A stretch of 64,000 nucleotides of DNA from Streptomyces uncialis. Lineage in GTDB: Bacteria > Actinomycetota > Actinomycetes > Streptomycetales > Streptomycetaceae. Where the stretch lies: positions 6,301,501-6,365,500 of the forward strand of contig NZ_CP109583.1 in the NCBI RefSeq assembly GCF_036250755.1, in the 5' to 3' direction. Shown piece by piece: positions 50,731-61,272 of this stretch. Positions within the stretch are counted from its first letter, which is position 1; the number at the start of each line of letters is the position of its first letter. Position numbers and translations under genes: made by a program. A model generated the notes under the pieces. The model was given only the letters and a program-made list of their open reading frames with translations. It searched no databases and was not told where the DNA came from.

Positions 50731-53700
50731 ATGCTCGAACCGACCGAACCCGTAAAGGGTTCCGCCACCGACAACGATCCCGCCGCCGGGGCCGACAGCC
50801 CCAGCGACACCCTGCCGCCGCGCCGCCGGCGCCGCGCCGCCTCCCGCCCCGCGGGCCCCCCGGTCGCCGATCCGGCCATACCGGCCGCCGCCGGGGCCGA
50901 CACCGCCGAGGCAGCGGCCTCCGGTACGGCCGTCCCGGCCGACGACCCGGCGGAGACCACCGAGGCCACCGAGGCCCCCGCGCCCCGCCGCCGCCGTGCC
51001 ACCCGCCGCGCCACCGCGCCCACCGGGGCGCCCGCCGCCGAGGTGACCGCACCGGCCGCCGCCGAGCCCGCCGCCCCGGACGAAGCGGAGGAGGCCGCCG
51101 AGGCCGCCGAACCCGCCGTCGGGGCGACCGAGGCCGCACCGCCCGCGCGCACCCGCCGCAGGGCCACCCGCCGTGCCGCCGCCCCGCGGGCGCGCCGCAG
51201 GCCACCGAGGAGGTCGCCACCGCGACCACCACCCCCCAGGCCACCGCACCCGAGGAGGTCGCCGTGACCGCGACCGACCAGCCGGAGGTTCCCGCCTCCG
51301 CCACCGACGACACCGCCGCGCCCAAGCGCGCCCGCCGCCGCGCCACCCGCGCCGCCGGGACCGCCGCCGCGCCGCAGAACAGCACCCCCGCGGCCCAGGC
51401 CGCGCCCGCCGCCGAGGCGGCTCCCGAGCCCGCCGCGGCGCCCGCCGAGAGCCCCGCGCCCGCCGAGAGCACGGAGGCGCCCCGCACCCGCGGTCGCCGC
51501 CGGGCCACCCGCGCCGCCGCCTCCGCCGCCGAAAGCGACACGGCCCCGGCCGTCGAGCCCGCCGCCGCGCCCGTGGCCGAGGAGCGGGCCGCCGAGCCCG
51601 CGCCCGCCGAGGACGCCGCCCCCAAGCGCCCCCGCCGCCGGGCGACCCGCGCCACCCGCACCGTCGAAGCCGCGCCCGCCGAGGCCCAGGAAGCCGCGCC
51701 CGCCGCACCCGTGGAGGCGCGGCAGAGCGCCCCCGAGGCCGACGAGGCCCCGCGTGGCCGTGGCCGCCGCCGGGTCGCCCGAGCCGCCGTCGGATTCTCC
51801 GAGCCCGCCCAGCAGCGCACCCGCGGCAAGGGCGACGACCGGCCCGCACGGCCCGCCGTGGCCGTGTTCCAGCCGCCGGTCTTCGCCGAGCCGATGTTCC
51901 AGACCCCCGAGCGCGCCGCAGCCGAGGCCGCCCAGGCCCGCAACGCCGTCGTCGAGGAGGAGGCCGAGCCCGAGGACACCGCGACGGCCGAGGCCGCCGA
52001 GCCGGTCGTGGAGGCCCCCGAGGCCCCCGCTCAGGAGGCCCAGGAGGCCCAGGACGACACCGCCGGTTCCCGCCGCCGTCGCCGCCGCCGGGTCGCCGTC
52101 CCCGCCACCACCACGGACGCACCCGTCGCCGACGCGCCGGCCCCCGCCGCCGAGCCGGTCGAGGAGCCTGCCGAGGCCGCCGGGAGCGACACCGAGGACG
52201 AGGAGCGCGCCGACGCCTACGGCGACGACCACGACGACAGCGACGGGCCCGGCTCACGCCGCCGTCGCCGCCGTGGCGGCCGCCGGCGCCGTCGGGGCGA
52301 GCACGCCGAGGGCAACGGCGACTCCGCCGACGACACCGAGGACGACGGCGCCGCCGACGAGGACACCGACGAGCAGCGCCCCGCCGAGCACGACGACCAC
52401 GACGACAGCGACGACCAGGACGGCTCGGGCTCCAGCAGCAGCCGTCGCCGTCGCCGCCGCAGGCGCCGGGCCGGTGACAGCTCCGGCGAGGCCGTCGCCC
52501 CCACCGGGGCCGACGACCCGGAGCGCACGGTCGTCAAGGTCCGCGAACCCCGTAAGAAGGAGGAGCGGCCCGCGTCCGACGAGGTCCAGTCCATCAAGGG
52601 CTCGACCCGCCTGGAGGCCAAGAAGCAGCGCCGCCGCGAGGGCCGTGAGCAGGGCCGCCGCCGGGTGCCGATCATCACCGAGGCCGAGTTCCTCGCCCGT
52701 CGCGAGGCCGTCGAGCGGGTCATGGTCGTCCGCCAGCACGGCGAGCGCACCCAGATCGGCGTCCTGGAGGACGACGTCCTGGTCGAGCACTACGTCAACA
52801 AGGAGCAGTCGACCTCCTACGTCGGCAACGTCTACCTCGGCAAGGTGCAGAACGTCCTGCCGTCGATGGAGGCCGCCTTCATCGACATCGGCAAGGGCCG
52901 CAACGCCGTCCTGTACGCGGGTGAGGTCAACTTCGAGGCCCTCGGCGGCGGTCCCCGCCGGATCGAGAGCGCGCTGAAGTCCGGCCAGTCCGTCCTCGTC
53001 CAGGTCACCAAGGACCCCATCGGCCACAAGGGCGCCCGGCTCACCAGCCAGGTCTCCCTCCCCGGCCGCTACCTGGTGTACGTGCCCGAGGGCTCGATGA
53101 CCGGGATCAGCCGCAAGCTGCCCGACACCGAGCGGGCCCGGCTGAAGTCCATCCTCAAGAAGGTCGTCCCCGAGGACGCGGGCGTCATCGTGCGCACCGC
53201 CGCCGAGGGCGCCAGCGAGGACGAGCTGCGCCGTGACGTGGAGCGCCTCCAGTCGCAGTGGGAGGACATCAAGAAGAAGGCGAAGACGGGCAACGCCCCG
53301 ACGCTGCTCTACGGCGAGCCGGACATGACCGTCCGGGTCGTCCGCGACATCTTCAACGAGGACTTCTCGAAGGTCATCGTCAGCGGTGACGAGGCCTGGG
53401 AGACCATCCGGGGCTATGTCGCGCATGTCGCGCCCGATCTGGTCGACCGGCTCCAGCGCTGGACCTCCGAGGTCGACGTCTTCGCGACGTACCGCATCGA
53501 CGAGCAGCTGATGAAGGCGCTCGACCGCAAGGTCTGGCTCCCCTCGGGCGGCTCCCTGGTCATCGACAAGACCGAGGCCATGATCGTGGTCGACGTCAAC
53601 ACCGGGAAGTTCACGGGTCAGGGCGGCAACCTTGAGGAGACCGTGACGAGGAACAACATCGAAGCGGCGGAGGAGATCGTCCGTCAGCTGCGGCTGCGGG

Positions 53701-54947
53701 ACCTCGGCGGCATCGTCGTCATCGACTTCATCGACATGGTCCTGGAGTCCAACCGCGACCTCGTGCTGCGACGGCTGCTCGAATGCCTCGGCCGGGACCG
53801 CACCAAGCACCAGGTCGCCGAGGTCACCTCGCTGGGTCTGGTGCAGATGACCCGCAAGCGGGTGGGCCAGGGCCTGCTGGAGTCCTTCTCCGAGACCTGT
53901 GTCCACTGCAACGGCCGCGGTGTCATCGTCCACATGGAGCAGCCCACCTCCACCGGTGGCGGCGGCAAGCGCAAGAAGCGCGGGCGCGGCGCCGGTGGCG
54001 AGCACGACCACGAGCACACGCACGAGCACACCCAGGACACCGCGCACGAGGCCGTGGCGGAGCACCCGGAGCACGAGTCGGCCGCCGAGGTCGAGGCGGA
54101 GGCGGCCGAGCCCGTCGCGCTGAGCGCGCCGGAGTTCGCCGCGGACGAGGAGCTGTACAGCAGCGTCGCCGAGGCGGAGGCAGCGGCGGGCCGTGGCCGT
54201 TCGCGCCGTCGGGCGACCCGTCGGGCGTCCGCCCCGGCCGGTGCGCCGCGCGGTGCCGAGGCTCCGGCCCCGGTCGCGGAGCCCGTGGCCGAGGAGGCCG
54301 CGCCGGCCGCCGAGCCGGTCGCCGCCGAGCCCGAGGCCGCTCCCGTCGAGCCGGTGGCGGAGGCCGCTCCGAAGGGGCGCACCCGTCGCCGGGCCACCCG
54401 TAAGGCGTCCGCTCCGGCGGGCTCCCCGCAGGGTGCGGCGCCGGCCGCCGAGGCCGAGGTCACGATCCCGGTGGCGGCCCCGGAGCCGCAGCCGGTCGCG
54501 CCGGAGCCCGAGGCCCCGGCCGCGGAGGCCGCCGAGGCGGCTCCCGCCCGTCCCAAGCGGCGTGCCGTCCGCAAGGCCACGGCGCCCACCGCGTCCGAGG
54601 AGGCGGCCGTCGTGGTCGTCCCCGCGGCCGAGACGCCTGTCGAGGCGAACGAGGCGGCGGGCCGTGACGAGGAGGCCGTGGCGGAGGCCGCGGCCGACGA
54701 GACCTCGGCGGACGAGGAGGCCGCGCCGGTGAGGAAGACCGCGCGCAAGGCCGCCAAGAAGGCGCCCGCGGCGAAGAAGGCACCCGCCGCCAAGAAGACG
54801 GCGGCGAAGAAGACCGTGGCCAAGAAGACGACGGCGAAGAAGGCCACCACGGCCAAGAAGGCCGTCGCCAAGAAGACGGCGAAGAAGACCGTCGCGGCGG
54901 AGCAGGCGGCGGGTCCCTCCGTCACCGCCACCACCGACGACGCGTGA
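50731..54947 (+). CDS. rne: Ribonuclease E/G (RNase ES), with apparent frameshift in the N-terminal region
   Basis: A ~1405-residue RNase E homologue. The N-terminus MLEPTEPVKGSATDND and LPPRRRRRAASRPAGPP matches Streptomyces RNase E, and continues as Ala/Arg/Glu-rich disordered sequence until about 51186. There the frame must shift by one base (CCGCGGGCG where CCGGCGGGCG would read on) to reach the frame of the rest. Catalytic core: S1 domain (about 52790 on), DNase I-like domain with the Mg ligands in VVDVNTGKFTG and VVIDFIDM, Zn-link CVHCNGRG, RNase H-like remnants. The C-terminus is Lys/Ala-rich (AKKTAAKKTVAKK). Full-length only if the indel is not real. Confidence 0.85.
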
Positions 54948-54953
54948 GTGTGT

Positions 54954-55002
54954 GCCCCCGTACGGTGCGCGCCGGTTCCTCCGGCGCGCACCGTACGGGG
55001 GC
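54954..55002 (+). terminator. Very strong terminator after rne
   Basis: A perfect 22-bp stem GCCCCCGTACGGTGCGCGCC plus GG (54954-54975) with its complement (54981-55002) and loop TTCCT, 6 bp after the stop. Confidence 0.92.
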
Positions 55003-55055
55003 GCTGTCCTTCCGTGGCGGTCCCCGTCACGGCGGGTGGCCCGGACGGGGCCGGT

Positions 55056-55085
55056 TTGACCCGTGTGGGTGGGGGACCGTAACCT
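55056..55085 (+). promoter_or_regulatory. Predicted promoter of rplU-rpmA
   Basis: TTGACC (55056-55061), 18 bp, TAACCT (55080-55085): close to the housekeeping consensus, just beyond the terminator. Confidence 0.65.
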
Positions 55086-55249
55086 TGACCGTCGGCGTTG
55101 TTGCGTCGCGCTTCTGAGCAAATCCCTCCAGGTGGGGCCGTTCGGCCGAACCGGAGAGGCCGCTCATCCTTGCGGATCATCGGGCCCTCGGGCCTGTGTG
55201 GGCGGCTGGCTTCAGAGGTTCCGTTTCGAAAACAGAGAGTGAGACCCGC

Positions 55250-55570
55250 GTGTACGCCATCGTGCGCAGCGGTGGTCGCCAGCACAAGGTTGCTGTCGGC
55301 GACACCGTTGAGGTTGACAAGATTTCCACCGGCAAGGTCGGCGACACGGTCGAGCTCTCGACCCTGCTCGTGGTCGACGGCGACGCCGTCACCAGCGACC
55401 CGTGGGTGCTGGCGGGCATCAAGGTCCAGGCCGAGATCGTGGACCACCACAAGGGCGCCAAGATCGACATCCTGCGCTACAAGAACAAGACCGGCTACCG
55501 CCGTCGTCAGGGCCACCGCCAGCAGTACACGGCGATCAAGGTCACGGCGATCCCCACGGCTGCGAAGTAA
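55250..55570 (+). CDS. rplU: 50S ribosomal protein L21
   Basis: A 106-residue r-protein that binds 23S rRNA. Starts [18 protein letters not shown] and ends [20 protein letters not shown], the family signature. Start GTG 55250. Fifteen bp before rpmA; one operon. Confidence 0.97.
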   Translation: MYAIVRSGGRQHKVAVGDTVEVDKISTGKVGDTVELSTLLVVDGDAVTSDPWVLAGIKVQAEIVDHHKGAKIDILRYKNKTGYRRRQGHRQQYTAIKVTAIPTAAK

Positions 55571-55584
55571 GGGACTGAGGAGAG

Positions 55585-55839
55585 ATGGCACACAAGAAGG
55601 GCGCATCGTCCACCCGGAACGGTCGCGACTCGAATGCCCAGCGGCTCGGCGTGAAGCGCTTCGGCGGTCAGGTCGTCAACGCGGGTGAGATCCTGGTCCG
55701 TCAGCGTGGCACCCACTTCCACCCGGGCTCCGGCGTCGGCCGTGGCGGGGACGACACGCTGTTCGCGCTCCTGCCCGGTGCGGTGGAGTTCGGCACGTTC
55801 CGTGGCCGCAAGGTCGTGAACATCGTTCCGGTCGCCTGA
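55585..55839 (+). CDS. rpmA: 50S ribosomal protein L27
   Basis: An 84-residue L27 whose start [20 protein letters not shown] reaches the peptidyl transferase centre, with no cleavable N-terminal extension of the Firmicutes kind. Followed by a hairpin before obgE. Confidence 0.97.
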   Translation: MAHKKGASSTRNGRDSNAQRLGVKRFGGQVVNAGEILVRQRGTHFHPGSGVGRGGDDTLFALLPGAVEFGTFRGRKVVNIVPVA

Positions 55840-55871
55840 TCAGGCAGCCGTAGAGCGGTTCTCTTTCGCGG

Positions 55872-55924
55872 AGGCGGACCAGGTTTTCCCGTGCACCATG
55901 GTGTGCGGGGAAGCTGGTCCGCCT
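55872..55924 (+). terminator. Hairpin between rpmA and obgE
   Basis: AGGCGGACCAG (55872-55882) pairs with CTGGTCCGCCT (55914-55924); the inner part TTCCCGTGCAC and GTGTGCGGGGAA pairs further. About 20 bp in all. Confidence 0.75.
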
Positions 55925-56017
55925 TCCGTTTGTTGTAGATCGAGCCGGCGTCTCTTCGCCGGAACGGCGAGTACGCCGTACCGCACAGACATCCGTAGTA
56001 ACTGGAGGCACTGAACC

Positions 56018-57454
56018 ATGACCACCTTCGTGGACCGCGTCGAGCTGCATGTCGCCGCGGGTAACGGGGGCCACGGCTGTGCCTCCGTTCACCGGGAGAA
56101 GTTCAAGCCGCTCGGCGGCCCGGACGGCGGCAACGGTGGCCGGGGCGGTGATGTGACCCTGGTCGTCGACCAGTCGGTCACCACCCTGCTCGACTACCAC
56201 CACAGCCCCCATCGCAAGGCGACCAACGGCAAGCCCGGTGAGGGCGGCAACCGCTCCGGCAAGGACGGTCAGGACCTGGTCCTGCCGGTGCCGGACGGCA
56301 CCGTCGTCCTCGACGGCCAGGGCAATGTCCTCGCGGACCTCGTCGGCCACGGCACCACCTATGTCGCCGCGCAGGGCGGCCGGGGCGGGCTCGGCAACGC
56401 CGCGCTGTCGTCGGCCCGCCGCAAGGCGCCCGGCTTCGCGCTGCTGGGTGTGCCCGGCGGCCTCCAGGACGTGGTCCTGGAGCTGAAGACGGTCGCGGAC
56501 GTGGCGCTCGTCGGCTACCCCAGCGCGGGCAAGTCCTCGCTGATCTCCGTGCTCTCGGCGGCCAAGCCGAAGATCGCGGACTACCCCTTCACCACCCTGG
56601 TGCCCAACCTCGGGGTGGTGACCGCGGGCTCGACCGTCTACACCATCGCGGACGTGCCCGGACTCATCCCGGGCGCCAGCCAGGGCAAGGGCCTCGGCCT
56701 GGAGTTCCTGCGCCATGTGGAGCGGTGCAGCGTCCTCGTCCATGTCCTCGACACGGCGACGCTGGAGTCGGACCGTGACCCCGTCTCCGACCTCGATGTC
56801 ATCGAGGAGGAGCTGAAGAGCTACGGCGGGCTGGACGACCGGCCCCGCGTCGTGGTCCTCAACAAGATCGACGTCCCCGACGGCAAGGACCTCGCGGAGC
56901 TGGTCCGCCCCGATCTGGAGAAGCGCGGATACCGTGTCTTCGAGATCTCGGCGGTCGCGCACACGGGTCTGAAGGAGCTGTCCTTCGGGCTCGCCGACAT
57001 CGTGGCGAAGGCGCGTGCCGCCAAGCCCAAGGAGGAGGCGACCCGGATCGTCATCCGTCCCAAGGCGGTGGACGACGCGGGCTTCACCGTCACTCCCGAG
57101 GAGGACGGCCTGTACCGGGTGCGCGGCGAGAAGCCGGAGCGCTGGGTGCGGCAGACCGACTTCAGCAACGACGAGGCCGTCGGCTACCTCGCGGACCGGC
57201 TCAACCGGCTCGGTGTCGAGGCCGCGCTGATGAAGGCGGGCGCGCGCAGCGGTGACGGGGTCGCGATCGGACCCGAGGACAACGCGGTGGTCTTCGACTG
57301 GGAGCCCACCATGATGGCCGGCGCGGAGATGCTCGGCCGCCGCGGTGAGGACCACCGTTTCGAGCCGCCCCGCCCGGCCGAGCAGCGCCGCCGGGACAAG
57401 GAAGCGGAGCGGGACGAGGCCCAGCGCGAGTACGACGACTTCGAGCCGTTCTGA
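56018..57454 (+). CDS. obgE: Obg-family GTPase (ObgE/CgtA)
   Basis: A 478-residue GTPase linked to ribosome assembly, growth and, in Streptomyces, morphological differentiation. Obg glycine-rich fold (1-160: [20 protein letters not shown]), G domain with G1 [11 protein letters not shown]3 [11 protein letters not shown]4 NKID, G5 SAVA, then the OCT domain (about 350-430) and an acidic tail. ATG 56018 follows GGAGG. Two terminators downstream. Confidence 0.96.
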   Translation: MTTFVDRVELHVAAGNGGHGCASVHREKFKPLGGPDGGNGGRGGDVTLVVDQSVTTLLDYHHSPHRKATNGKPGEGGNRSGKDGQDLVLPVPDGTVVLDGQGNVLADLVGHGTTYVAAQGGRGGLGNAALSSARRKAPGFALLGVPGGLQDVVLELKTVADVALVGYPSAGKSSLISVLSAAKPKIADYPFTTLVPNLGVVTAGSTVYTIADVPGLIPGASQGKGLGLEFLRHVERCSVLVHVLDTATLESDRDPVSDLDVIEEELKSYGGLDDRPRVVVLNKIDVPDGKDLAELVRPDLEKRGYRVFEISAVAHTGLKELSFGLADIVAKARAAKPKEEATRIVIRPKAVDDAGFTVTPEEDGLYRVRGEKPERWVRQTDFSNDEAVGYLADRLNRLGVEAALMKAGARSGDGVAIGPEDNAVVFDWEPTMMAGAEMLGRRGEDHRFEPPRPAEQRRRDKEAERDEAQREYDDFEPF

Positions 57455-57476
57455 CCGGCCCGAACACCGTCACGGC

Positions 57477-57504
57477 GCCCCCGGCAGGTTTCCCTGCCGG
57501 GGGC
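57477..57504 (+). terminator. Terminator after obgE
   Basis: A perfect 12-bp stem GCCCCCGGCAGG/CCTGCCGGGGGC with loop TTTC, 22 bp past the stop. Confidence 0.85.
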
Positions 57505-57564
57505 GTCCCTGTTCCTACCGGGCTCCGAAGCCCCCGCGCACCCCAGGGCGGGCGGAGGCGGACC

Positions 57565-57596
57565 CGTGTATCCGCAGGTCCGTGTATCCGCAGGTC
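57565..57596. repeat. 16-bp direct repeat
   Basis: CGTGTATCCGCAGGTC twice in tandem at 57565 and 57581. Confidence 0.9.
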
Positions 57597-57622
57597 CGCA
57601 GATCCCGGGGACGGGGCCGGGG

Positions 57623-57665
57623 ACGCGTACGGGGCCGGGAGGTAACCTCCCGGCCCCGTACGCGT
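57623..57665. terminator. Bidirectional palindrome between obgE and the wall-polymer genes
   Basis: A near-perfect 43-bp palindrome (ACGCGTACGGGGCCGGGAGG, T, A, then its complement), 20 bp before the stop of the minus-strand gene at 57685. Serves the convergent gene. Confidence 0.85.
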
Positions 57666-57684
57666 GGGCCGAACGGCCCACACC

Positions 57685-60600
57685 TCAGCCCTGGCGGGCC
57701 TGCTCCAGCATCCGGTCCACGACCCGCTTCGACGCGGACCCGTCGTCCAGGTCGCAGAACAGGTGGTGGAAGCGGTCGAACCGCGCCTGGTACTCCACCT
57801 TGACCTCCTCGATCCGCCGGATCGACTCGATCAGCTCCTCCGAGGTACGGATCAGCGGACCGGGCGAATCCTCCTCGAAGTCGAAGTAGAACCCGCGCAG
57901 CGTGTCCCGGTAGTGCTCCAGGTCGTACGTGAAGAACAGCATCGGCCGCTTGAGGTGCGCGTAGTCGAACATCACGGACGAGTAGTCGGTGATCATGATG
58001 TCCGCGGCCAGGTACAGCTCGGCGATGTCCGGGTACTCGGAGACGTCGTACACGAAGCCGTTGCCCGCGCCGGGCACCGCGTCCACGATGTTCGAGTGGC
58101 GCCGGACCAGCAGCACATGGTCGTGGCCCAGCCGGGCCTTCGCGTCCTCAAGGTTGATCTTCATGTCGAACCGGTACTGGCCCGCGCTGTGCGACCGGTC
58201 GTCCCGCCAGGTCGGCGCGTACAGCACGACCTTCTTCTCCGGCGGCAGCCCCAGCTTCGTCTTCACCGACTCGGTGATCTTGTCCCGGTCGGGGGAGTAC
58301 AGATAGTCGTTGCGGGGGTAGCCCGCCTCCAGGATCTCCCCGTCGTACGAGAAGGCCCGCTTGAGGATCGGGGTGGAGAACCGGTTGGACGAGACGAGCA
58401 GGCTCCAGTTGTTGGCCTCCAGGGCCAGCCGCGCCTGGTACTCGCGGTCGAAGTGCAGCGTCTCGATGTCGTGGCCGATCTTCTTCAGCATGGTGCCGTG
58501 CCACGTCTGCACGATGACCTGGCCCGGCCGCCGCTCCACCCACTCGGGCAGATGCCCGTTGGTGACGATGTAGCGGGAGGTCGCCAGCGCCTCGAACCAC
58601 TCCCGGCCCCACATCCGGACCTTGTCGGCGGACGGCGGAAGGACCACCTGTCCGTCGCGCACGGCCCACAGGTACTTGAGGTCGCTGCCGCGCGACAGCA
58701 GCTCCTCGTGCATGGCCCGGGGGCTGTCGGAGTACTGCTTGCCGTTGTAGCTGAAGAAGAACACCTGGTCCTTCAGCGGCAGCTGACGGCTGGGCTCGTA
58801 CACCTCGCGGCGCAGCTGGAGCTGACGGTAGGGGCCGCGCTCCATGTCGTTGAGCTCGGAACGGCAGTTGAGCTGGGGGAAGTCGCCCCAGCGGTTCTCG
58901 AACCAGTAGCGGCGGCCGGCGATCACCGTATGGAGCGGGAAGCTCTTCGCCGCGAGGCGCTCGATGACGAACGCGGCCTTCGGCACCTCGTCCTGGTCCG
59001 GCAGCCGCAGGAAGATGTTCCAGCGGCCGGCCTTCAGCGAGACGTTGCCCGCGCCGCCCAGCGACGAGGGGTCGAACGCCACGGCGAAGCGCCCGTCCGA
59101 CTGCCACTCGACGGGCACGGTCCGCTCGTCGTACCGGCCACGGGCCTTGACCAGCAGTTCCGCGCCGATGAGCCGCTCGCTGCTGTAGCCGTTGAGGACG
59201 AGCTTGCCGCCGCGCTCGGCGATGGCGGTCAGCACCGCGCGACGGGCCCGCCCGACGACCTTGAGATAGCCGTTGTTGCCGGAGATCATCGCGATCTCAT
59301 GGTGGGCCGCGTCCGGTCCCATGGACGCCGGGAGGTCCTGGCGCAGGTCCACCAGGCCGTCCCGCATGACACTGCTGTAGCGGTGCTCGGTGCCGTCCGC
59401 GTCGGTCGCGACGAGGACCGTGCTCCACATCCGGCGGCGCGGCTGGGCCTTGCCCTCCAGAGCCGGGTTGGGGACCAGCGCCACCTCCGCGAGCGGCACC
59501 CGCGCGGTGAAGACCCGGCCCGCGGACGTGATCTGCACGTCGGCCGGGTACTCCATGGCCTCGCCGCTCTTGGAGTTGCTGAGCCGCAGCGTCAGGTTCT
59601 CGGCGGACGGCGCCCCCGCGCGCAGCTCACCGATGACCACGAGGTGGTCGTCCTCGACCCGGCGGTCGGTGATGACCGCCTTGACCTTCTCCAGCCGCAG
59701 CTTCAGCGCACTGCGCTCCACCACGGGGAGCAGCCGGTGGTCGTTGTCGAGCCAGTGGTACATGGGGAAGTTCGCGGCCGAACCGCCGCGCGCCCAGACA
59801 CCGCTGCGCCGCACCAGACCGGAGGCGTACACATTGATGCCGACGTGCCAGATGCCCTCCTGCCAGGCTCCGCCCTTGCGCAGCTTGGCCGGGTCGACGG
59901 TCAGTTCCCAGCCGGCCCAGTCGTAGTTGTAGCGCTTCTGACCGGAGTCGGTGGTCGTCTCGGGCCGGTGGACGTTCTTGGCGGGCGCGAAGATACGGCG
60001 GCCCGACTTGCCGTGCTTGAGCTGGACGACCTTCACGCTGCTGCGCTTGGAGGCCATGTCGACCTTGTCGATCCACGCGTCACCGGACAGCACCAGCTTG
60101 CCGTCGTGCCATTCCACCGAACGCAGCGGCGCCTTCAGCGCGAGGTCCTTGTCGATCCGCAGGGCGGCCTTCGGCAGCTCGATACCGGCCGCTTCCAGCG
60201 GCGCGAACCCGGCGTACTTGCGGAACGTGCCGGTGACCTCGATGGGGTCCTTGCGGCGCTGCGAGGCGAGCAGCGCGATCAGCTCGGCCATCTGGTGCTT
60301 GCGGACCAGCAGCCACTGCACCCGCAGGCTGATCGGCAGCGCCATGACGATCTTCTGGTCGATCGTGTCGAGATAGCGGTTGGTGGCTTCGAGGAACGCC
60401 GCGTGGAACTCCGCGTCGGCCTCGGGGAGCACCCGCAGGAACAGCCGCAGGTCGTCACGGAGGACCCGGTTGTCGTACTTCCGCTTGTACTCGGCGAACT
60501 CGGGGCCGGGCTGGGCGGCCAGGAACTCACTGACCATGCTGACCGCGGCGACCCGGTCCCGGATCGCCTGCGGCTCCTTGCGGCGCTGGGTGATCGACGG

Positions 60601-61251
60601 GGCCGCCTCGCCCTCGCGCAGCCGCCAGAAGTACGTCGGCTCACCGATGATGTCGATGGCCTCGGCACGGTAGTGCGCGGGCAGCACGACGGGGATGTCC
60701 TCGTGCAGGATGCCCTCGGGGAAGGAGAAGCCGTACTTCTCCCAGAAGGTCCGGCGGAACACCTTGTTGCAGGCGATACGGTCCGCGACCAGCTTCGGCA
60801 TCTCCGAGATGTGGGTGCGCTGCTGCGCCTCACCGGAGAGCATCTTGAACAGCGGCACCTGCCAGGACTTCTCGCCCCGCAGATGGAAGACGTTGCCGGT
60901 GCAGAAGTCCGAGCCGGACTCGTCCAGGCTCGTGACCATCAGCCGGTAGGCGTCCGGCGGGATCACGTCGTCGCTGTCCACGAAGGCCAGGAACTCCGAC
61001 ACGGGGGACATCCGGCCGATGCCGGTGTTCCGGGCCGCCCCGAGACCGCCGTTCTCCTTGCGTATGAGCTTGAAGCGGGAGTCGCGGGCCGCGTACTCGG
61101 CGGCGATGGCCGCCGAGCCGTCCGGGGACCCGTCGTCCACCATGAGGACTTCGATCTCACGCAGCGTCTGCGCCTCCAGCGAGTCGAGGCACGCCGGAAG
61201 GTACTCCTCCACGTTGTAGATGGGTACGACGACACTGAGCCGGGGGGCCAT
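57685..61251 (-). CDS. Bifunctional glycosyltransferase / CDP-glycerol-type glycerophosphotransferase (wall polymer synthesis)
   Basis: 1188 residues. N-terminal family-2 glycosyltransferase (about 1-230): LSVVVPIYNVEEYLPACLDS, Asp39-Asp40, DSDD at 92-95. A long middle region (about 330-780) has beta-rich composition with no motif I recognise. C-terminal CDP-glycerol glycerophosphotransferase-like domain (about 800-1188): TWHGTMLKKIGHDIE, LEAGYPRNDYLYS, VVLYAPTWRDD, DIMITDYSSVMFDYAHLKRP. Such proteins polymerise teichoic-acid-like chains. ATG 61251; AAAGGAAA lies 12 nt upstream. Confidence 0.88.
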   Translation of the reverse strand: MAPRLSVVVPIYNVEEYLPACLDSLEAQTLREIEVLMVDDGSPDGSAAIAAEYAARDSRFKLIRKENGGLGAARNTGIGRMSPVSEFLAFVDSDDVIPPDAYRLMVTSLDESGSDFCTGNVFHLRGEKSWQVPLFKMLSGEAQQRTHISEMPKLVADRIACNKVFRRTFWEKYGFSFPEGILHEDIPVVLPAHYRAEAIDIIGEPTYFWRLREGEAAPSITQRRKEPQAIRDRVAAVSMVSEFLAAQPGPEFAEYKRKYDNRVLRDDLRLFLRVLPEADAEFHAAFLEATNRYLDTIDQKIVMALPISLRVQWLLVRKHQMAELIALLASQRRKDPIEVTGTFRKYAGFAPLEAAGIELPKAALRIDKDLALKAPLRSVEWHDGKLVLSGDAWIDKVDMASKRSSVKVVQLKHGKSGRRIFAPAKNVHRPETTTDSGQKRYNYDWAGWELTVDPAKLRKGGAWQEGIWHVGINVYASGLVRRSGVWARGGSAANFPMYHWLDNDHRLLPVVERSALKLRLEKVKAVITDRRVEDDHLVVIGELRAGAPSAENLTLRLSNSKSGEAMEYPADVQITSAGRVFTARVPLAEVALVPNPALEGKAQPRRRMWSTVLVATDADGTEHRYSSVMRDGLVDLRQDLPASMGPDAAHHEIAMISGNNGYLKVVGRARRAVLTAIAERGGKLVLNGYSSERLIGAELLVKARGRYDERTVPVEWQSDGRFAVAFDPSSLGGAGNVSLKAGRWNIFLRLPDQDEVPKAAFVIERLAAKSFPLHTVIAGRRYWFENRWGDFPQLNCRSELNDMERGPYRQLQLRREVYEPSRQLPLKDQVFFFSYNGKQYSDSPRAMHEELLSRGSDLKYLWAVRDGQVVLPPSADKVRMWGREWFEALATSRYIVTNGHLPEWVERRPGQVIVQTWHGTMLKKIGHDIETLHFDREYQARLALEANNWSLLVSSNRFSTPILKRAFSYDGEILEAGYPRNDYLYSPDRDKITESVKTKLGLPPEKKVVLYAPTWRDDRSHSAGQYRFDMKINLEDAKARLGHDHVLLVRRHSNIVDAVPGAGNGFVYDVSEYPDIAELYLAADIMITDYSSVMFDYAHLKRPMLFFTYDLEHYRDTLRGFYFDFEEDSPGPLIRTSEELIESIRRIEEVKVEYQARFDRFHHLFCDLDDGSASKRVVDRMLEQARQG

Positions 61252-61272
61252 GTGACGTGGGTTTCCTTTCGT

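Larger units (their letters stand above)
54948..55249. other. rne-rplU intergenic region
   Basis: 302 bp carrying the rne terminator (54954-55002), the rplU promoter (55056-55085) and a ~155-nt rplU leader with GGCCG-rich hairpin potential. No gene. Confidence 0.6.

Noticed and set aside
50586..51180. In-frame upstream extension of RNase E in the main frame
   Set aside because: Arg/Gly-rich nonsense composition; the other frame has the true MLEPTEP start with a Shine-Dalgarno.
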